NCBI GenBank assembly: GCA_026398615.1
Contig: JAPLSN010000031.1
Coordinates: 147,682-211,681 of the forward strand
From: Spirochaetota bacterium
GTDB taxonomy: Bacteria; Spirochaetota; Spirochaetia; Treponematales; UBA12059
Direction of reading: 5' to 3'
Length of the DNA: 64,000 nucleotides
How positions within the stretch are numbered: position 1 is the first letter of the stretch; every line of letters starts with the position of its first letter. Both the position numbers and the translations under genes were made by a program. Positions 7,553-15,785 of the stretch are shown here, piece after piece. The notes beneath the pieces were generated by a model. The model ran no database searches and was not told the origin of the DNA. It saw nothing but the letters and a program-made list of their open reading frames with translations.

Positions 7553-9855
7553 TCTTCCGCTCCTTTTTCGCGCGCGGGGTCGATCCCTCGCCTTTCGGCG
7601 CGCTTTTCAGCGTGCCGCCTGCCGCGTCCCGGTTCCGGTTCAGTCCTCACGCGGAACGCGTCCCTTCCGAAATCCAGCAGTTCCCAATCGCCCGGCAGCG
7701 GCGTACCCGCTGATTTTCCGTAATGCACCGCGAAAGCTTCCGACACCGCGAGGCTCGACATCCGGTCGTACGACCTCGACAGGGCGAACGACGCGGCCAT
7801 GCTCACCCCCGTACCTGAAACAGAGAAGGCGGCCGAATCGTTACGCACCGAGAAACCCGCCCACGCGTCGCAGACGTGGACGCAGACGTCGAGGAATACG
7901 CGGTAGCCGGAACGTCCGCGGGAAAGCCGGTCCGCCTTCGCCTGGATTTCCCGTACACGCCCGAGCACCGCATCGGCGCAGTCGAAAGCCCTGGCGGCGC
8001 TCTCCCGCTCCTGGCTCGGGTAGTTCCAGACGCCGAGGATGTCGTCGGTGGGGCCGAGGACATGCATGCCGTCGCGCCGTTCGATCTCCTCGAACACCGC
8101 GTCGGCGAGACCGTCCCGGACTTCAGCGTGGAAGTACTCGTCGGATTCCTCGTCATCGGTTTTCGGGGTGCGCTTCATGACCACCGACATGACGACGAGG
8201 CCCGGCTTCATGGCCGGCTTGTGCCATTCGGGCATGCTCTTGAGCGTGGCCAGCTTGTCCCAGCCGAAGAAACGGGTGGAAGCCGTCTCGAGGACGTCAT
8301 TCCTCATCATGGTAAAGACGAAGCGGACGAGGGCGGTCACGCTGAAAGCGAGCAGTGTGGATGCCACCATCGCCCGGACGGGGATGAAGACGCCGAGGCA
8401 GAAGAGGGCGAAGGATGCCGCGAACATGGCAAAAACGCCCGACGCCGATATGAAGAGGCTCTTCGAGACGTTGTAGCGCCAGGTGGCGAGGGCGGCCGCC
8501 GCGCCGGCGAGGATGGAGACGACGCTCACGATCCAGTCGGGGGCCTTGTCGATGAAGAAGCGGTTGCGCAGGTTGGACAGGGCCGCGACGTGGCCCATCA
8601 CCCCGAGCGCGCTTTCCCGCTCGTAGGTGAAGGAGTTTTCCTCGGCGGCAGGCGTCACCATCGTGTCGTTCCGCTCCCCTGCCTGGAGGAGGTAGTCCGC
8701 CATCTCGGCGGGCGCGACGAAGAAATACCTGACCGGGCCGGCTTTTCCCGGGCCGGCGCCGCTTCCGGTCGTTGTTTCCCAGCCCCCGATGCTGCCGAAG
8801 CCGTTCGCGATCTCGCTCAGGGGGTTGCCGGGATCCAGGGGCGGCCGTATCGTCGAATGCCAGATGTAGTGGTTCCTGAATCGCGGGTCGCGGATGTCCG
8901 ATTTGGAGAAGAAATTGTAATAGGTGAGGGTGGAAAGTTCGGCCGCGCCCCTGCCGGTCCGCTCGCGAAGGCGCCGGGAGATGGGATCCTCCCCCTCTGC
9001 CGCCGGATCCGCGTCGGCAGGCGGCGAATAGCGGGAAAAGCCCTCGTAGAAGTCCGTCTCGAAATCCCAGCCGCCGCCCGACTTCTCCTCCATGATTTCG
9101 CCGACGACGAACATGGAAAGGGGGAGGGAATAGAAGGTTTTCTGGCCGCCGCTCCTGAATATGGGGGCGTAGCCGACGGCCACCTGGCTGCCGCCGTCGG
9201 AGTCATTGCCGGAGCGCATGGCCGCGTCGAGCCGGTGGATGTGGCCGAGGAAGAGCTTGTCCAGCACGTCGGGATGTTTCTCGGCGATGACGTTGAACAT
9301 CTGCGACGACCTGAGCGTCGTGAGGGAATCGGGCCGCAGGGCGATCATGCTGCCGACGACGACGAAGGCGTTCGGCGGCAGCTTTCCCACGGCGCCGAGG
9401 AAGGAATCGAGCAGGGGCGTGTCGCGTTCCGCCAGCGCGAAGGGATAGTCGATGCCGATGACCGTCCTCTGCCCCGGGTGGGCCTCGGCGTAGTCCCCGA
9501 CCGCCTTCACAGCTTCGTTGATGAGCCCGATCGTGACCGAAAGCCGGTCGGTGGGCGGCTCCACGGGATTCCCGTCCCCGTCGCGCCCCAGCGGCAGCCC
9601 GGCCAGGATGGCTTCCTGGTCCAATCCGATGCAGACGATGTCATCGAGGTAGCGCTCGGCGTTCCGCTCGGTGATCAGCGCGTTCCGCGTGCGCAGGAAG
9701 GAGGAAAACTGGTACAGGGGGTTGGAGAGGAAAAGGAGGCCCCATACGAAGACGAAGAGGCTCGCGAGGATGTTGATGGCCGTATCGATGAAGAGCGGCG
9801 CGGCCTTGAGTTCGCCGGTTATCGGCCTGAACCTCAGGAAAGACGGTTTTTTCAT
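7549..9855 (-). CDS. CHASE2-domain membrane protein with degenerate adenylate cyclase domain
   Basis: 768 residues. TM1 about 24-44, a large extracytoplasmic CHASE2 domain about 45-435 (ERYLDDIVCIGLDQEAILAG, VVGSMIAL, RTVIGIDYPFALAE), three TM segments about 438-513, then a cytoplasmic domain about 528-725. The cytoplasmic part follows the class III cyclase plan: VLGPTDDILGVWNYP corresponds to the second metal-site strand, and FSVSGTGVSMAASFA to the Y-V-x-G-D-x-V-N-x-A-A-R segment. Its opening strand VVMSVVMKRT lacks the first metal-binding Asp, and the R of AAR is missing. It is therefore probably a non-catalytic sensor or a divergent enzyme. The ATG at 9855 follows AAAGGTGATG; the upstream 61 codons are not needed. 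Confidence 0.78.
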   Translation of the reverse strand: MKKPSFLRFRPITGELKAAPLFIDTAINILASLFVFVWGLLFLSNPLYQFSSFLRTRNALITERNAERYLDDIVCIGLDQEAILAGLPLGRDGDGNPVEPPTDRLSVTIGLINEAVKAVGDYAEAHPGQRTVIGIDYPFALAERDTPLLDSFLGAVGKLPPNAFVVVGSMIALRPDSLTTLRSSQMFNVIAEKHPDVLDKLFLGHIHRLDAAMRSGNDSDGGSQVAVGYAPIFRSGGQKTFYSLPLSMFVVGEIMEEKSGGGWDFETDFYEGFSRYSPPADADPAAEGEDPISRRLRERTGRGAAELSTLTYYNFFSKSDIRDPRFRNHYIWHSTIRPPLDPGNPLSEIANGFGSIGGWETTTGSGAGPGKAGPVRYFFVAPAEMADYLLQAGERNDTMVTPAAEENSFTYERESALGVMGHVAALSNLRNRFFIDKAPDWIVSVVSILAGAAAALATWRYNVSKSLFISASGVFAMFAASFALFCLGVFIPVRAMVASTLLAFSVTALVRFVFTMMRNDVLETASTRFFGWDKLATLKSMPEWHKPAMKPGLVVMSVVMKRTPKTDDEESDEYFHAEVRDGLADAVFEEIERRDGMHVLGPTDDILGVWNYPSQERESAARAFDCADAVLGRVREIQAKADRLSRGRSGYRVFLDVCVHVCDAWAGFSVRNDSAAFSVSGTGVSMAASFALSRSYDRMSSLAVSEAFAVHYGKSAGTPLPGDWELLDFGRDAFRVRTEPEPGRGRRHAEKRAERRGIDPAREKGAEE

Positions 9856-9882
9856 CGCTTCATCACCTTTCGACGAGGACGA

Positions 9883-9911
9883 AGTATAAGGGAGGAATTG
9901 CCGGTTGGCAA
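9883..9911 (-). promoter_or_regulatory. sigma70-type promoter for the CHASE2/FecR-like pair
   Basis: On the minus strand TTGCCA (9911-9906) and TATACT (9888-9883) are separated by 17 bases. The -10 ends 28 bases before the start at 9855. It is back-to-back with the promoter of the large plus-strand block. Confidence 0.62.
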
Positions 9912-9954
9912 CATCGGGGATGTCGGACCGGGTTTCCCCGAGGCAACTTGCGTT

Positions 9955-9983
9955 TTGACCGGAAAAGGCTATGCTGGTAGAGT
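9955..9983 (+). promoter_or_regulatory. candidate promoter for the 29-kb block
   Basis: TTGACC at 9955-9960 and TAGAGT at 9978-9983, spacing 17. The first gene of the block starts at 10071, leaving a leader of about 80 bases. This is the only good promoter match I saw before the block. Confidence 0.45.
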
Positions 9984-10070
9984 CCGGCATGGGAACCGGG
10001 TTCCGGACTCCCGCCGAGCCCCTGGGGGTTTGCCTCAAGTCCGTTCCTTGTGTTATGGAAGGATCCTGAC

Positions 10071-11573
10071 ATGAAGCTGTTCGCGAACGATACCTTCATA
10101 GTGCCCGACGACCCGGGGATTTCCGGCATACCCCCGGGATTCGAACCGGAGTCTTTCGGGCTCCAGTTCATCCCGCTCCTCGTCGTGAGGATCAATCGCA
10201 CCGACACCCTCCTCATGAAGCCGGGCGAATCCGGGTGGTCCGGCTGCAACGTCGAGAACGTCCGCGTGACCTCCCCGCCCTCCATGGGCTTGTCGGCCTT
10301 CCTAGCCGCCCGGGACGCCGCGCTCGGGGTCCTGCGCGGTGCCCGGGACGAGGCGTTCGCGGCCTGGGCGCCCCGCCTCGACGCGGCGGTCGCGGGAGCC
10401 TTCCCCGGTTCGGGTTTCTCCATCGGGAAGCTCGTGGGCGACGTCTTGCGCAATTTCGGGATGGAAGCCTCCCGCGCGGACGGCGCGGTCACCCTGGCGC
10501 CCTTCGCGGAGCCGCCGCACGCGCTCTATGTCGCGCCGGACGATGCGACCGGCCTCAGGGTGCTCTACGCGGCGATCTTCCTCAGGCTGGTCGTCGATGC
10601 GGATGATCACGATTTCCTCGAATACCGGAACCTCGAATACGTCCCGCTCCGCTTCTTCGTGCCGGGACTGCGGCTCCACCCGCGCTACGCCCTCCACACC
10701 GCGACCCTCGCCTTCTTCGGCAGGTACGGGTTCCCGACGGGTTCGCCGCCGGGTTCCCCCTCGGTGACGCCTGCGGACGAGATCCCCGTGCTCGAATGGA
10801 AGATGCGCCGCAGGGTCGCCGACTCGATCACCTTTGCCTGCGATCTCTCGTTTTATTACGACAACGTCGGCGATCCCGATATCTTCGAGCGGGGCTTCTT
10901 CCCGCCGAACCCGGAGAGCCGCGAGGAGCGCTTTCTCGCGGACATGAAGGCGCTCGGGAGCGAGGGATTGCGGCCCGAAATCCACCGCTTGCGCGCCCTG
11001 GCCCTTCTCGACGAGTACGCCATCGAGGCCATTGTCCGGAGCGGGATGTTCATCCGTTCCTATTCACCGGGGCGCTTCGCGGGCTTCGCCGAAACCGCCG
11101 ATTTCGACGACGGGGAGGGCAGGGTCTCGGCCGCTCCGCTCCACGCGTTTTCCGACCTGGCGCGCTTCCTGAAGCGGGTCCGCATCGTGCTGGACCGCAA
11201 GCGCATCGAGACCGTGGGCCCGCTCTACGACGATCCCGAGCGCTGGTTCAACCTGCGCAGGGACGTGGTGCCCTTCGACGCGGAGCTGGAATTCGCGCGC
11301 GCGGCTTCGCTGCTGGACCGGGCGCCCGTGCCTTCGGCCGCGGGCGCCGTGGAGACCGGGTACCGCAAGCACGGCCTCGTCGTCACCGGGGAAGCCTGCC
11401 GCTTCTTTCCCCTCGAACTTTTCCTGTCCCTTCCGGACGGCCGCGATGCCGACCGGATCGAGCCCGGCACCCTCTACTTCGCGAGCCGCGACGACGCCCT
11501 GGGCGGATTCCGGGCCCGCGACGCCGACAGGGACGGGCAGGACGACAACTTCTACATCTGGAGGATGACATGA
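10071..11573 (+). CDS. unknown protein, first gene of the large block
   Basis: 500 residues with no signal peptide and no family that I recognise. The N-terminus MKLFANDTFIVPDDPGISGI is followed by mixed alpha/beta sequence with many aromatic-charged pairs (DFLEYRNLEYVPLRFFVPGL, FACDLSFYYDNVGDPDIFER). The C-terminus is calcium-loop-like: DADRDGQDDNFYIWRMT contains a D-x-D-x-D-G-x-D-D pattern resembling a dockerin/EF-hand type loop, though single and terminal. It is probably cytoplasmic. The ATG at 10071 is preceded by GGAAGGA; the reading frame also allows a start at 10050. The stop overlaps the next ATG as ATGA at 11570. Confidence 0.68.
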   Translation: MKLFANDTFIVPDDPGISGIPPGFEPESFGLQFIPLLVVRINRTDTLLMKPGESGWSGCNVENVRVTSPPSMGLSAFLAARDAALGVLRGARDEAFAAWAPRLDAAVAGAFPGSGFSIGKLVGDVLRNFGMEASRADGAVTLAPFAEPPHALYVAPDDATGLRVLYAAIFLRLVVDADDHDFLEYRNLEYVPLRFFVPGLRLHPRYALHTATLAFFGRYGFPTGSPPGSPSVTPADEIPVLEWKMRRRVADSITFACDLSFYYDNVGDPDIFERGFFPPNPESREERFLADMKALGSEGLRPEIHRLRALALLDEYAIEAIVRSGMFIRSYSPGRFAGFAETADFDDGEGRVSAAPLHAFSDLARFLKRVRIVLDRKRIETVGPLYDDPERWFNLRRDVVPFDAELEFARAASLLDRAPVPSAAGAVETGYRKHGLVVTGEACRFFPLELFLSLPDGRDADRIEPGTLYFASRDDALGGFRARDADRDGQDDNFYIWRMT

Positions 11574-13420
11574 CGAAAAACCCGTTGATCGCCTTCGTGC
11601 TCGCGTTCGCGTGCGCGGCGGCCGCCATGGCCCAGGCGGCGAAGGTTCCCAAGCCTGTCGAGCTCGGTCAGGAGGCCTTCGCGAAGATGGATGCCGGGGA
11701 TCCGGCCGGCATCCTCAAGCGGATCAGGCGGCCGTCGGGTTCCTACGAGATCGTCGGCAGCCGGGAATTCTACGACCTGCCGAACAACGTCATCCTGCGC
11801 GAGGACTGCATCCAGCTCACCGAGGATCAGAAGCCCTTCCTCGAGCAGTACAGGCAGCACCTGGGCAAGGCCATGGGCACGGTCTGCGAGTTCCTGTTCG
11901 ACAAGCGCGTGACCGACCGCTTCGACGACTCCTTCTTTTACGCATACACCTTCCAGGAACCCTGGAAGGGCGAGATGCGGCTCAACGCCGATTACGCCGC
12001 CCTCGTCATGGCGCAGCGCCACTTTCCCCGCGCCATCGAGTTCACCTTCTGGCCCTGGACCGATGCGGGCAAGGTCAACGGCCTCTACATGGATACCGGT
12101 TCGACGAGCTCCGGAGGCGTCATCCAGCTTTCGCTCTACGACACCTTCGAGCAGGACGCCATCCTCAAGGCCGTGAAGAAGCAGGATCCGGGCTGGAAGT
12201 ACGGGGATTCCTACGGGAGCGTCATCAAGTCCATGCAGGATGCGGGGATCGCCGAGCGGATGCCGATCGTGCAGGTCTTCCTCCACGAGGGCACGCATGC
12301 CGTGCTCCAGTTCGCCCGGGGCGGCGGTTTCGCCGAAGACGACCGTCGGCTCTACGAGGGCGTCACCGAGCTGCTGGCCTTGCGCGCGGCGCACTGGTTC
12401 TCCGCGGGCTACGAGGACTTCATCGACGTGTTCGCCTACCCGGGCGGCGTCTTCATGGCGGGGCTCCTCTTCTCCATCGATCCGCAGGGCCTCCTGGACT
12501 GGTACACCCGCGCCCGGTCGGACCCAGACGCGGCCTTCGCCGACAGCATCGCCGCGAAACTGTCCGCCATCCGGGATGTCCGCGGGAACACGCCGGCGCT
12601 CGACCCCACGCGGACCGCCGCGTTCAAGGACGCTTTCAGGAAGGTATACACGGACGGGGGCGCGACGAAGCGCGAACAGCTCTGCGCGGTCTTCGCCGAC
12701 TACTGCGACCTCAAGATCCTCTGGGAATGGGTCAGGGAGAACGGGACGTACTTCAACCAGCTGCCGCTCAAGCTGCGGCTTTTCGTGGTCACGAACTTCT
12801 TCGGGCTCGACGCTTTCCGGGTCGGACCCGACCCGAAGCAGTACGAACTGCAGGTCCGGGACATGCTCTCCAAAGCCGAGCGGAAGAACTGGAACAACAA
12901 GATCGAGAAGGAGATCGAAGGCTTTCTCAAGGACCCGTCGGGCGAGGAACAGGACGCCAGCCCCATCGGCATCCAGGTGTCCCAGCCGAAGAAGGACGCG
13001 GACGAACCCGATGATATGATGAAGAACAAGAAGCCACAGGTCCTCGACGCGAACACGGGCGTCATGGAAGGCCCCGACAAGTCGAAGTGGAAAAAAGACA
13101 GGATCAAGGCCTTCGTGCCCGACAAGGCCGAACAGCCGCGATCCTCGCTGCCATCGGTGAAGGCGTGGTTCGACGAGTACTGGAAGAAGAACGGAAAGCC
13201 CTCCGACGCCGAGTACGTCAAACGCAGGGACGGGCTCATCGTCACCTTCGACCTCACGCGGGTGGACGCGATCACCGACTTCGTCATAGCGACAACCCTT
13301 TCGAAGAAGGCCGCCCAGGAATGGCTGGACTTTCTCAACGGTTACATCGCCCCGAACCTCAGCATGGGCAAGGATTCCCTCAGGATCCCCCAGGTGAGGA
13401 TGAAGACGCTCTACAACTGA
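11570..13420 (+). CDS. secreted putative zinc metallopeptidase (HEGTH...E)
   Basis: 616 residues. Signal peptide 1-22 (ending AMAQA), so it is periplasmic or exported. The key segment is VQVFLHEGTHAVLQFARGGG: His239-Glu240-x-x-His243 forms an HExxH site. LYEGVTELLALRA supplies Glu263 20 residues later, giving the gluzincin (peptidase MA-like) pattern of three zinc ligands. The rest does not resemble a family that I know. A hydrophilic linker rich in Lys/Asp (about 465-515) precedes a C-terminal domain of about 100 residues. It is coupled by ATGA to the upstream gene. The peptidase call rests on the motif and its spacing; a structural role is possible. Confidence 0.66.
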   Translation: MTKNPLIAFVLAFACAAAAMAQAAKVPKPVELGQEAFAKMDAGDPAGILKRIRRPSGSYEIVGSREFYDLPNNVILREDCIQLTEDQKPFLEQYRQHLGKAMGTVCEFLFDKRVTDRFDDSFFYAYTFQEPWKGEMRLNADYAALVMAQRHFPRAIEFTFWPWTDAGKVNGLYMDTGSTSSGGVIQLSLYDTFEQDAILKAVKKQDPGWKYGDSYGSVIKSMQDAGIAERMPIVQVFLHEGTHAVLQFARGGGFAEDDRRLYEGVTELLALRAAHWFSAGYEDFIDVFAYPGGVFMAGLLFSIDPQGLLDWYTRARSDPDAAFADSIAAKLSAIRDVRGNTPALDPTRTAAFKDAFRKVYTDGGATKREQLCAVFADYCDLKILWEWVRENGTYFNQLPLKLRLFVVTNFFGLDAFRVGPDPKQYELQVRDMLSKAERKNWNNKIEKEIEGFLKDPSGEEQDASPIGIQVSQPKKDADEPDDMMKNKKPQVLDANTGVMEGPDKSKWKKDRIKAFVPDKAEQPRSSLPSVKAWFDEYWKKNGKPSDAEYVKRRDGLIVTFDLTRVDAITDFVIATTLSKKAAQEWLDFLNGYIAPNLSMGKDSLRIPQVRMKTLYN

Positions 13421-13434
13421 AGGGGAGCGCCGAC

Positions 13435-15741
13435 ATGAGACTGATCGCATCACGATTCGCGTCCGTCACCGCATTCTTCCTGTGCGCTGCCCTGGCCGCG
13501 GGGCAGCAGGGGGCGCGTCCGGCGGACGCCTTTTCGCGCCTGAGTGAAAAGCTGGCAAAGGAGCTTGGCAACCCGGAGGCATGCAGGAAATACGGACTCC
13601 TGGCGGCCCCGGATCCCAACGGCCTCACGATGGACGAGCTCCTGCTCCATTTCTCCCCGAAAGTGTCGGATCTCGACGCCTTGGGGGAGCAATACTCGGG
13701 CATCCTCGCCCGCATCTCAGGCGGCGCCACGGAACGGGACGCGAAGGCTTCGTGTGGCTTCGCCGCGCTCTCGCTGGCGATGGTCTTCGAGGAATTCGCC
13801 GCCACCCCCGACCTGGTCACGGGCATCCTGCCGGCGGGTTCGCTGCCCGGCATCGCGCTTTTCGCCGAGCGCCCGGTCCTCGACCGGCTCGCGTCCGCGA
13901 TCGCGGCGATGGGCAAGGGCAGGCCGACAGCCAAGTTCTTCATCGGGAAACAGGAGAGCGCCCTGGCCTTCGTCCGCGACTGGTGCGCGGCGGAAAAGCC
14001 TTCGTACCCGGAACGCAGGGACCTCGTCGAGGTGATGAGCTTCAGCCGGGAATCGGTGAAGCGCTACTTCGACCGGGCGCTCGATTCGGTGAACGCAGTC
14101 GCCAAGGTGAAAGCCTTCATGAAGCTCTACGGGGACTACCTCGCCGGCTCCGGCCAGCTCGCCGAAGAGGAGTTCGCCGGGCTGCTTTCGGCCCTCTTCG
14201 ACAAGAAGCTCGCCGGGAAGCTCAGGCTCACGTCCGACGAGGTCAAGGCCGCGCTGTCCGCGGTCGCCCAGTCCCTTTCGCCGGAGAACAAGTACCGCGC
14301 GTGGCTCCTTTCCGAAAAGGAACCGTTCGCGATGGTGGAAGCCGCCGCGGCGCGGCAAGCCCTCGCCGCCCCGCTCAGGGCCTTCTACGGGAAACTGGAT
14401 GCAGGATCGCTCAACGCGCTCCTCGCCGCGGACTTCGAGGGGCAGGCGCGCTTCGCCGCCGATTCCATAAGCTTCCTCAAGGGCAGGTCGTCGCCGAAGG
14501 GAGACGAACTCCTGGCCGGACTGCGCGCGGAAAAGGCATGGGCCCTCGCGGCCATCGACGGCAGGCTGTCATCGCCGCCGCTGAAATCCCTGGCCGCCCT
14601 CCTGGAAAAATGGTCGCCGCCCGCAGGCTCGCCCGCGGCGGGTGCGCCGCTGAATCCCTACCCGCTCATCCGGCGCTTCTACGAAAAGCTCGACGACGCG
14701 GCCCTCGCAGGGGCGGCGCGCTGGGGCTTGGCCGGGCAGGAAGGTTACTTCTCGTTCGCTTTCCTGCGGGATCCCGCGGCAACCCTCACCGAATCCCCCG
14801 TTCCGGCGGACAGGGCGGCGCTGGTCCCGGCGTTGGCGACCCTCGCTTCGAAGCTGTCGGCCTTCCTCGCCGCCGATCCGGCCGGCGGAAGGGCGTGGCG
14901 GCTCGCGGGCGAACCGGGCTTCCTGTTCGCCAACGCTTTCGAGTACGGCACGGCCGCCCCCGAATTCGCGAGGGCCTGCGACGCGCTGTTCAACCTCAAG
15001 AAGGCGCGGGGCATCGAGCGATCCGACTGGCTCCTCAAGTTCGCGCCTTTCGTGGCGTCCGACCCGAAGCGGAAGTCGCTCGGCTTCATGCGCGGAGGCG
15101 GGCTCCCGGCCCAGGCGCTCGACAGACTCTTCCGGGAGACTGACAGGTTCGACGAGCTCGTCGCCATCCTCGCGCAGGACGACAGGGGCGTCCTCGTCTC
15201 GGGCGATCTGGCGCTCCAGGTCCTGCAGTTCCGCATGGCCGAAGCCGGGCGCGACACGGCCGCGCTCGTGAAACTCGGCTCCGCGAACGAGGCGCTGCGT
15301 TCCCGCATGGCCTCCGTCGGGAAATACATCGCCCGCAGGGTCGGCGCCGACCGCGGTTTCGCCCCGCCTGCGGATGCGCTCGTCGCCTACGTCGCGGCGA
15401 TGCGCGGCGCTGAGGATACCCTCGCCGTCCCGAAAATCGACGCAAGGAACGTCGAGCGGACCCTGGACCTGGCGGCCGCCGTCCTGCTCCTGTGGGACCC
15501 TTCGGTCGCGAGATCGAAGGATGCTGCCGTGGCCGTGACCTATGCGTTCAGGCTCGTCGAGGCGATCGCCGCGTTCGTCGAGGACGGAGCCCCCGACGCC
15601 GGGACGTCCGCCAAAGCCGCGTTGGCTGATTTCGCCGCGTGGGACTACAAGGGCGTGCTCGACGCGGCCGCCAGGAACGACACCAAGAAGAACGCCGTCG
15701 AGATCAAGCAGATCTTCGACGCGATCGGGTACGGGCTTTGA
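13435..15741 (+). CDS. secreted all-helical protein, unknown
   Basis: 768 residues with a signal peptide (1-22, MRLIASRFASVTAFFLCAAL then AAG). The mature protein is rich in Ala, Leu, Lys and Asp with regular amphipathic spacing, suggesting helical repeats along most of its length (for example KLAGKLRLTSDEVKAALSAV, DALFNLKKARGIERSDWLLK). No catalytic motif or known repeat is evident. It begins 14 bases after the metallopeptidase gene and is followed by the giant gene, so all three secreted products are probably made together. A scaffold or protein-binding role is a guess. Confidence 0.66.
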   Translation: MRLIASRFASVTAFFLCAALAAGQQGARPADAFSRLSEKLAKELGNPEACRKYGLLAAPDPNGLTMDELLLHFSPKVSDLDALGEQYSGILARISGGATERDAKASCGFAALSLAMVFEEFAATPDLVTGILPAGSLPGIALFAERPVLDRLASAIAAMGKGRPTAKFFIGKQESALAFVRDWCAAEKPSYPERRDLVEVMSFSRESVKRYFDRALDSVNAVAKVKAFMKLYGDYLAGSGQLAEEEFAGLLSALFDKKLAGKLRLTSDEVKAALSAVAQSLSPENKYRAWLLSEKEPFAMVEAAAARQALAAPLRAFYGKLDAGSLNALLAADFEGQARFAADSISFLKGRSSPKGDELLAGLRAEKAWALAAIDGRLSSPPLKSLAALLEKWSPPAGSPAAGAPLNPYPLIRRFYEKLDDAALAGAARWGLAGQEGYFSFAFLRDPAATLTESPVPADRAALVPALATLASKLSAFLAADPAGGRAWRLAGEPGFLFANAFEYGTAAPEFARACDALFNLKKARGIERSDWLLKFAPFVASDPKRKSLGFMRGGGLPAQALDRLFRETDRFDELVAILAQDDRGVLVSGDLALQVLQFRMAEAGRDTAALVKLGSANEALRSRMASVGKYIARRVGADRGFAPPADALVAYVAAMRGAEDTLAVPKIDARNVERTLDLAAAVLLLWDPSVARSKDAAVAVTYAFRLVEAIAAFVEDGAPDAGTSAKAALADFAAWDYKGVLDAAARNDTKKNAVEIKQIFDAIGYGL

Positions 15742-15785
15742 GCGGATCGTCAGGCACGCGCGGGACGGGGCCGGAGGGGCGCATC

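Noticed and set aside
7549..9855. Active adenylate cyclase
   Set aside because: The first metal-binding Asp and the A-A-R arginine are not present, so I call the domain degenerate.
10796..11569. Upstream extension of the metallopeptidase reading frame
   Set aside because: It lies inside the preceding gene in another frame; the ATG at 11570 with an ATGA overlap and a signal peptide is the real start.
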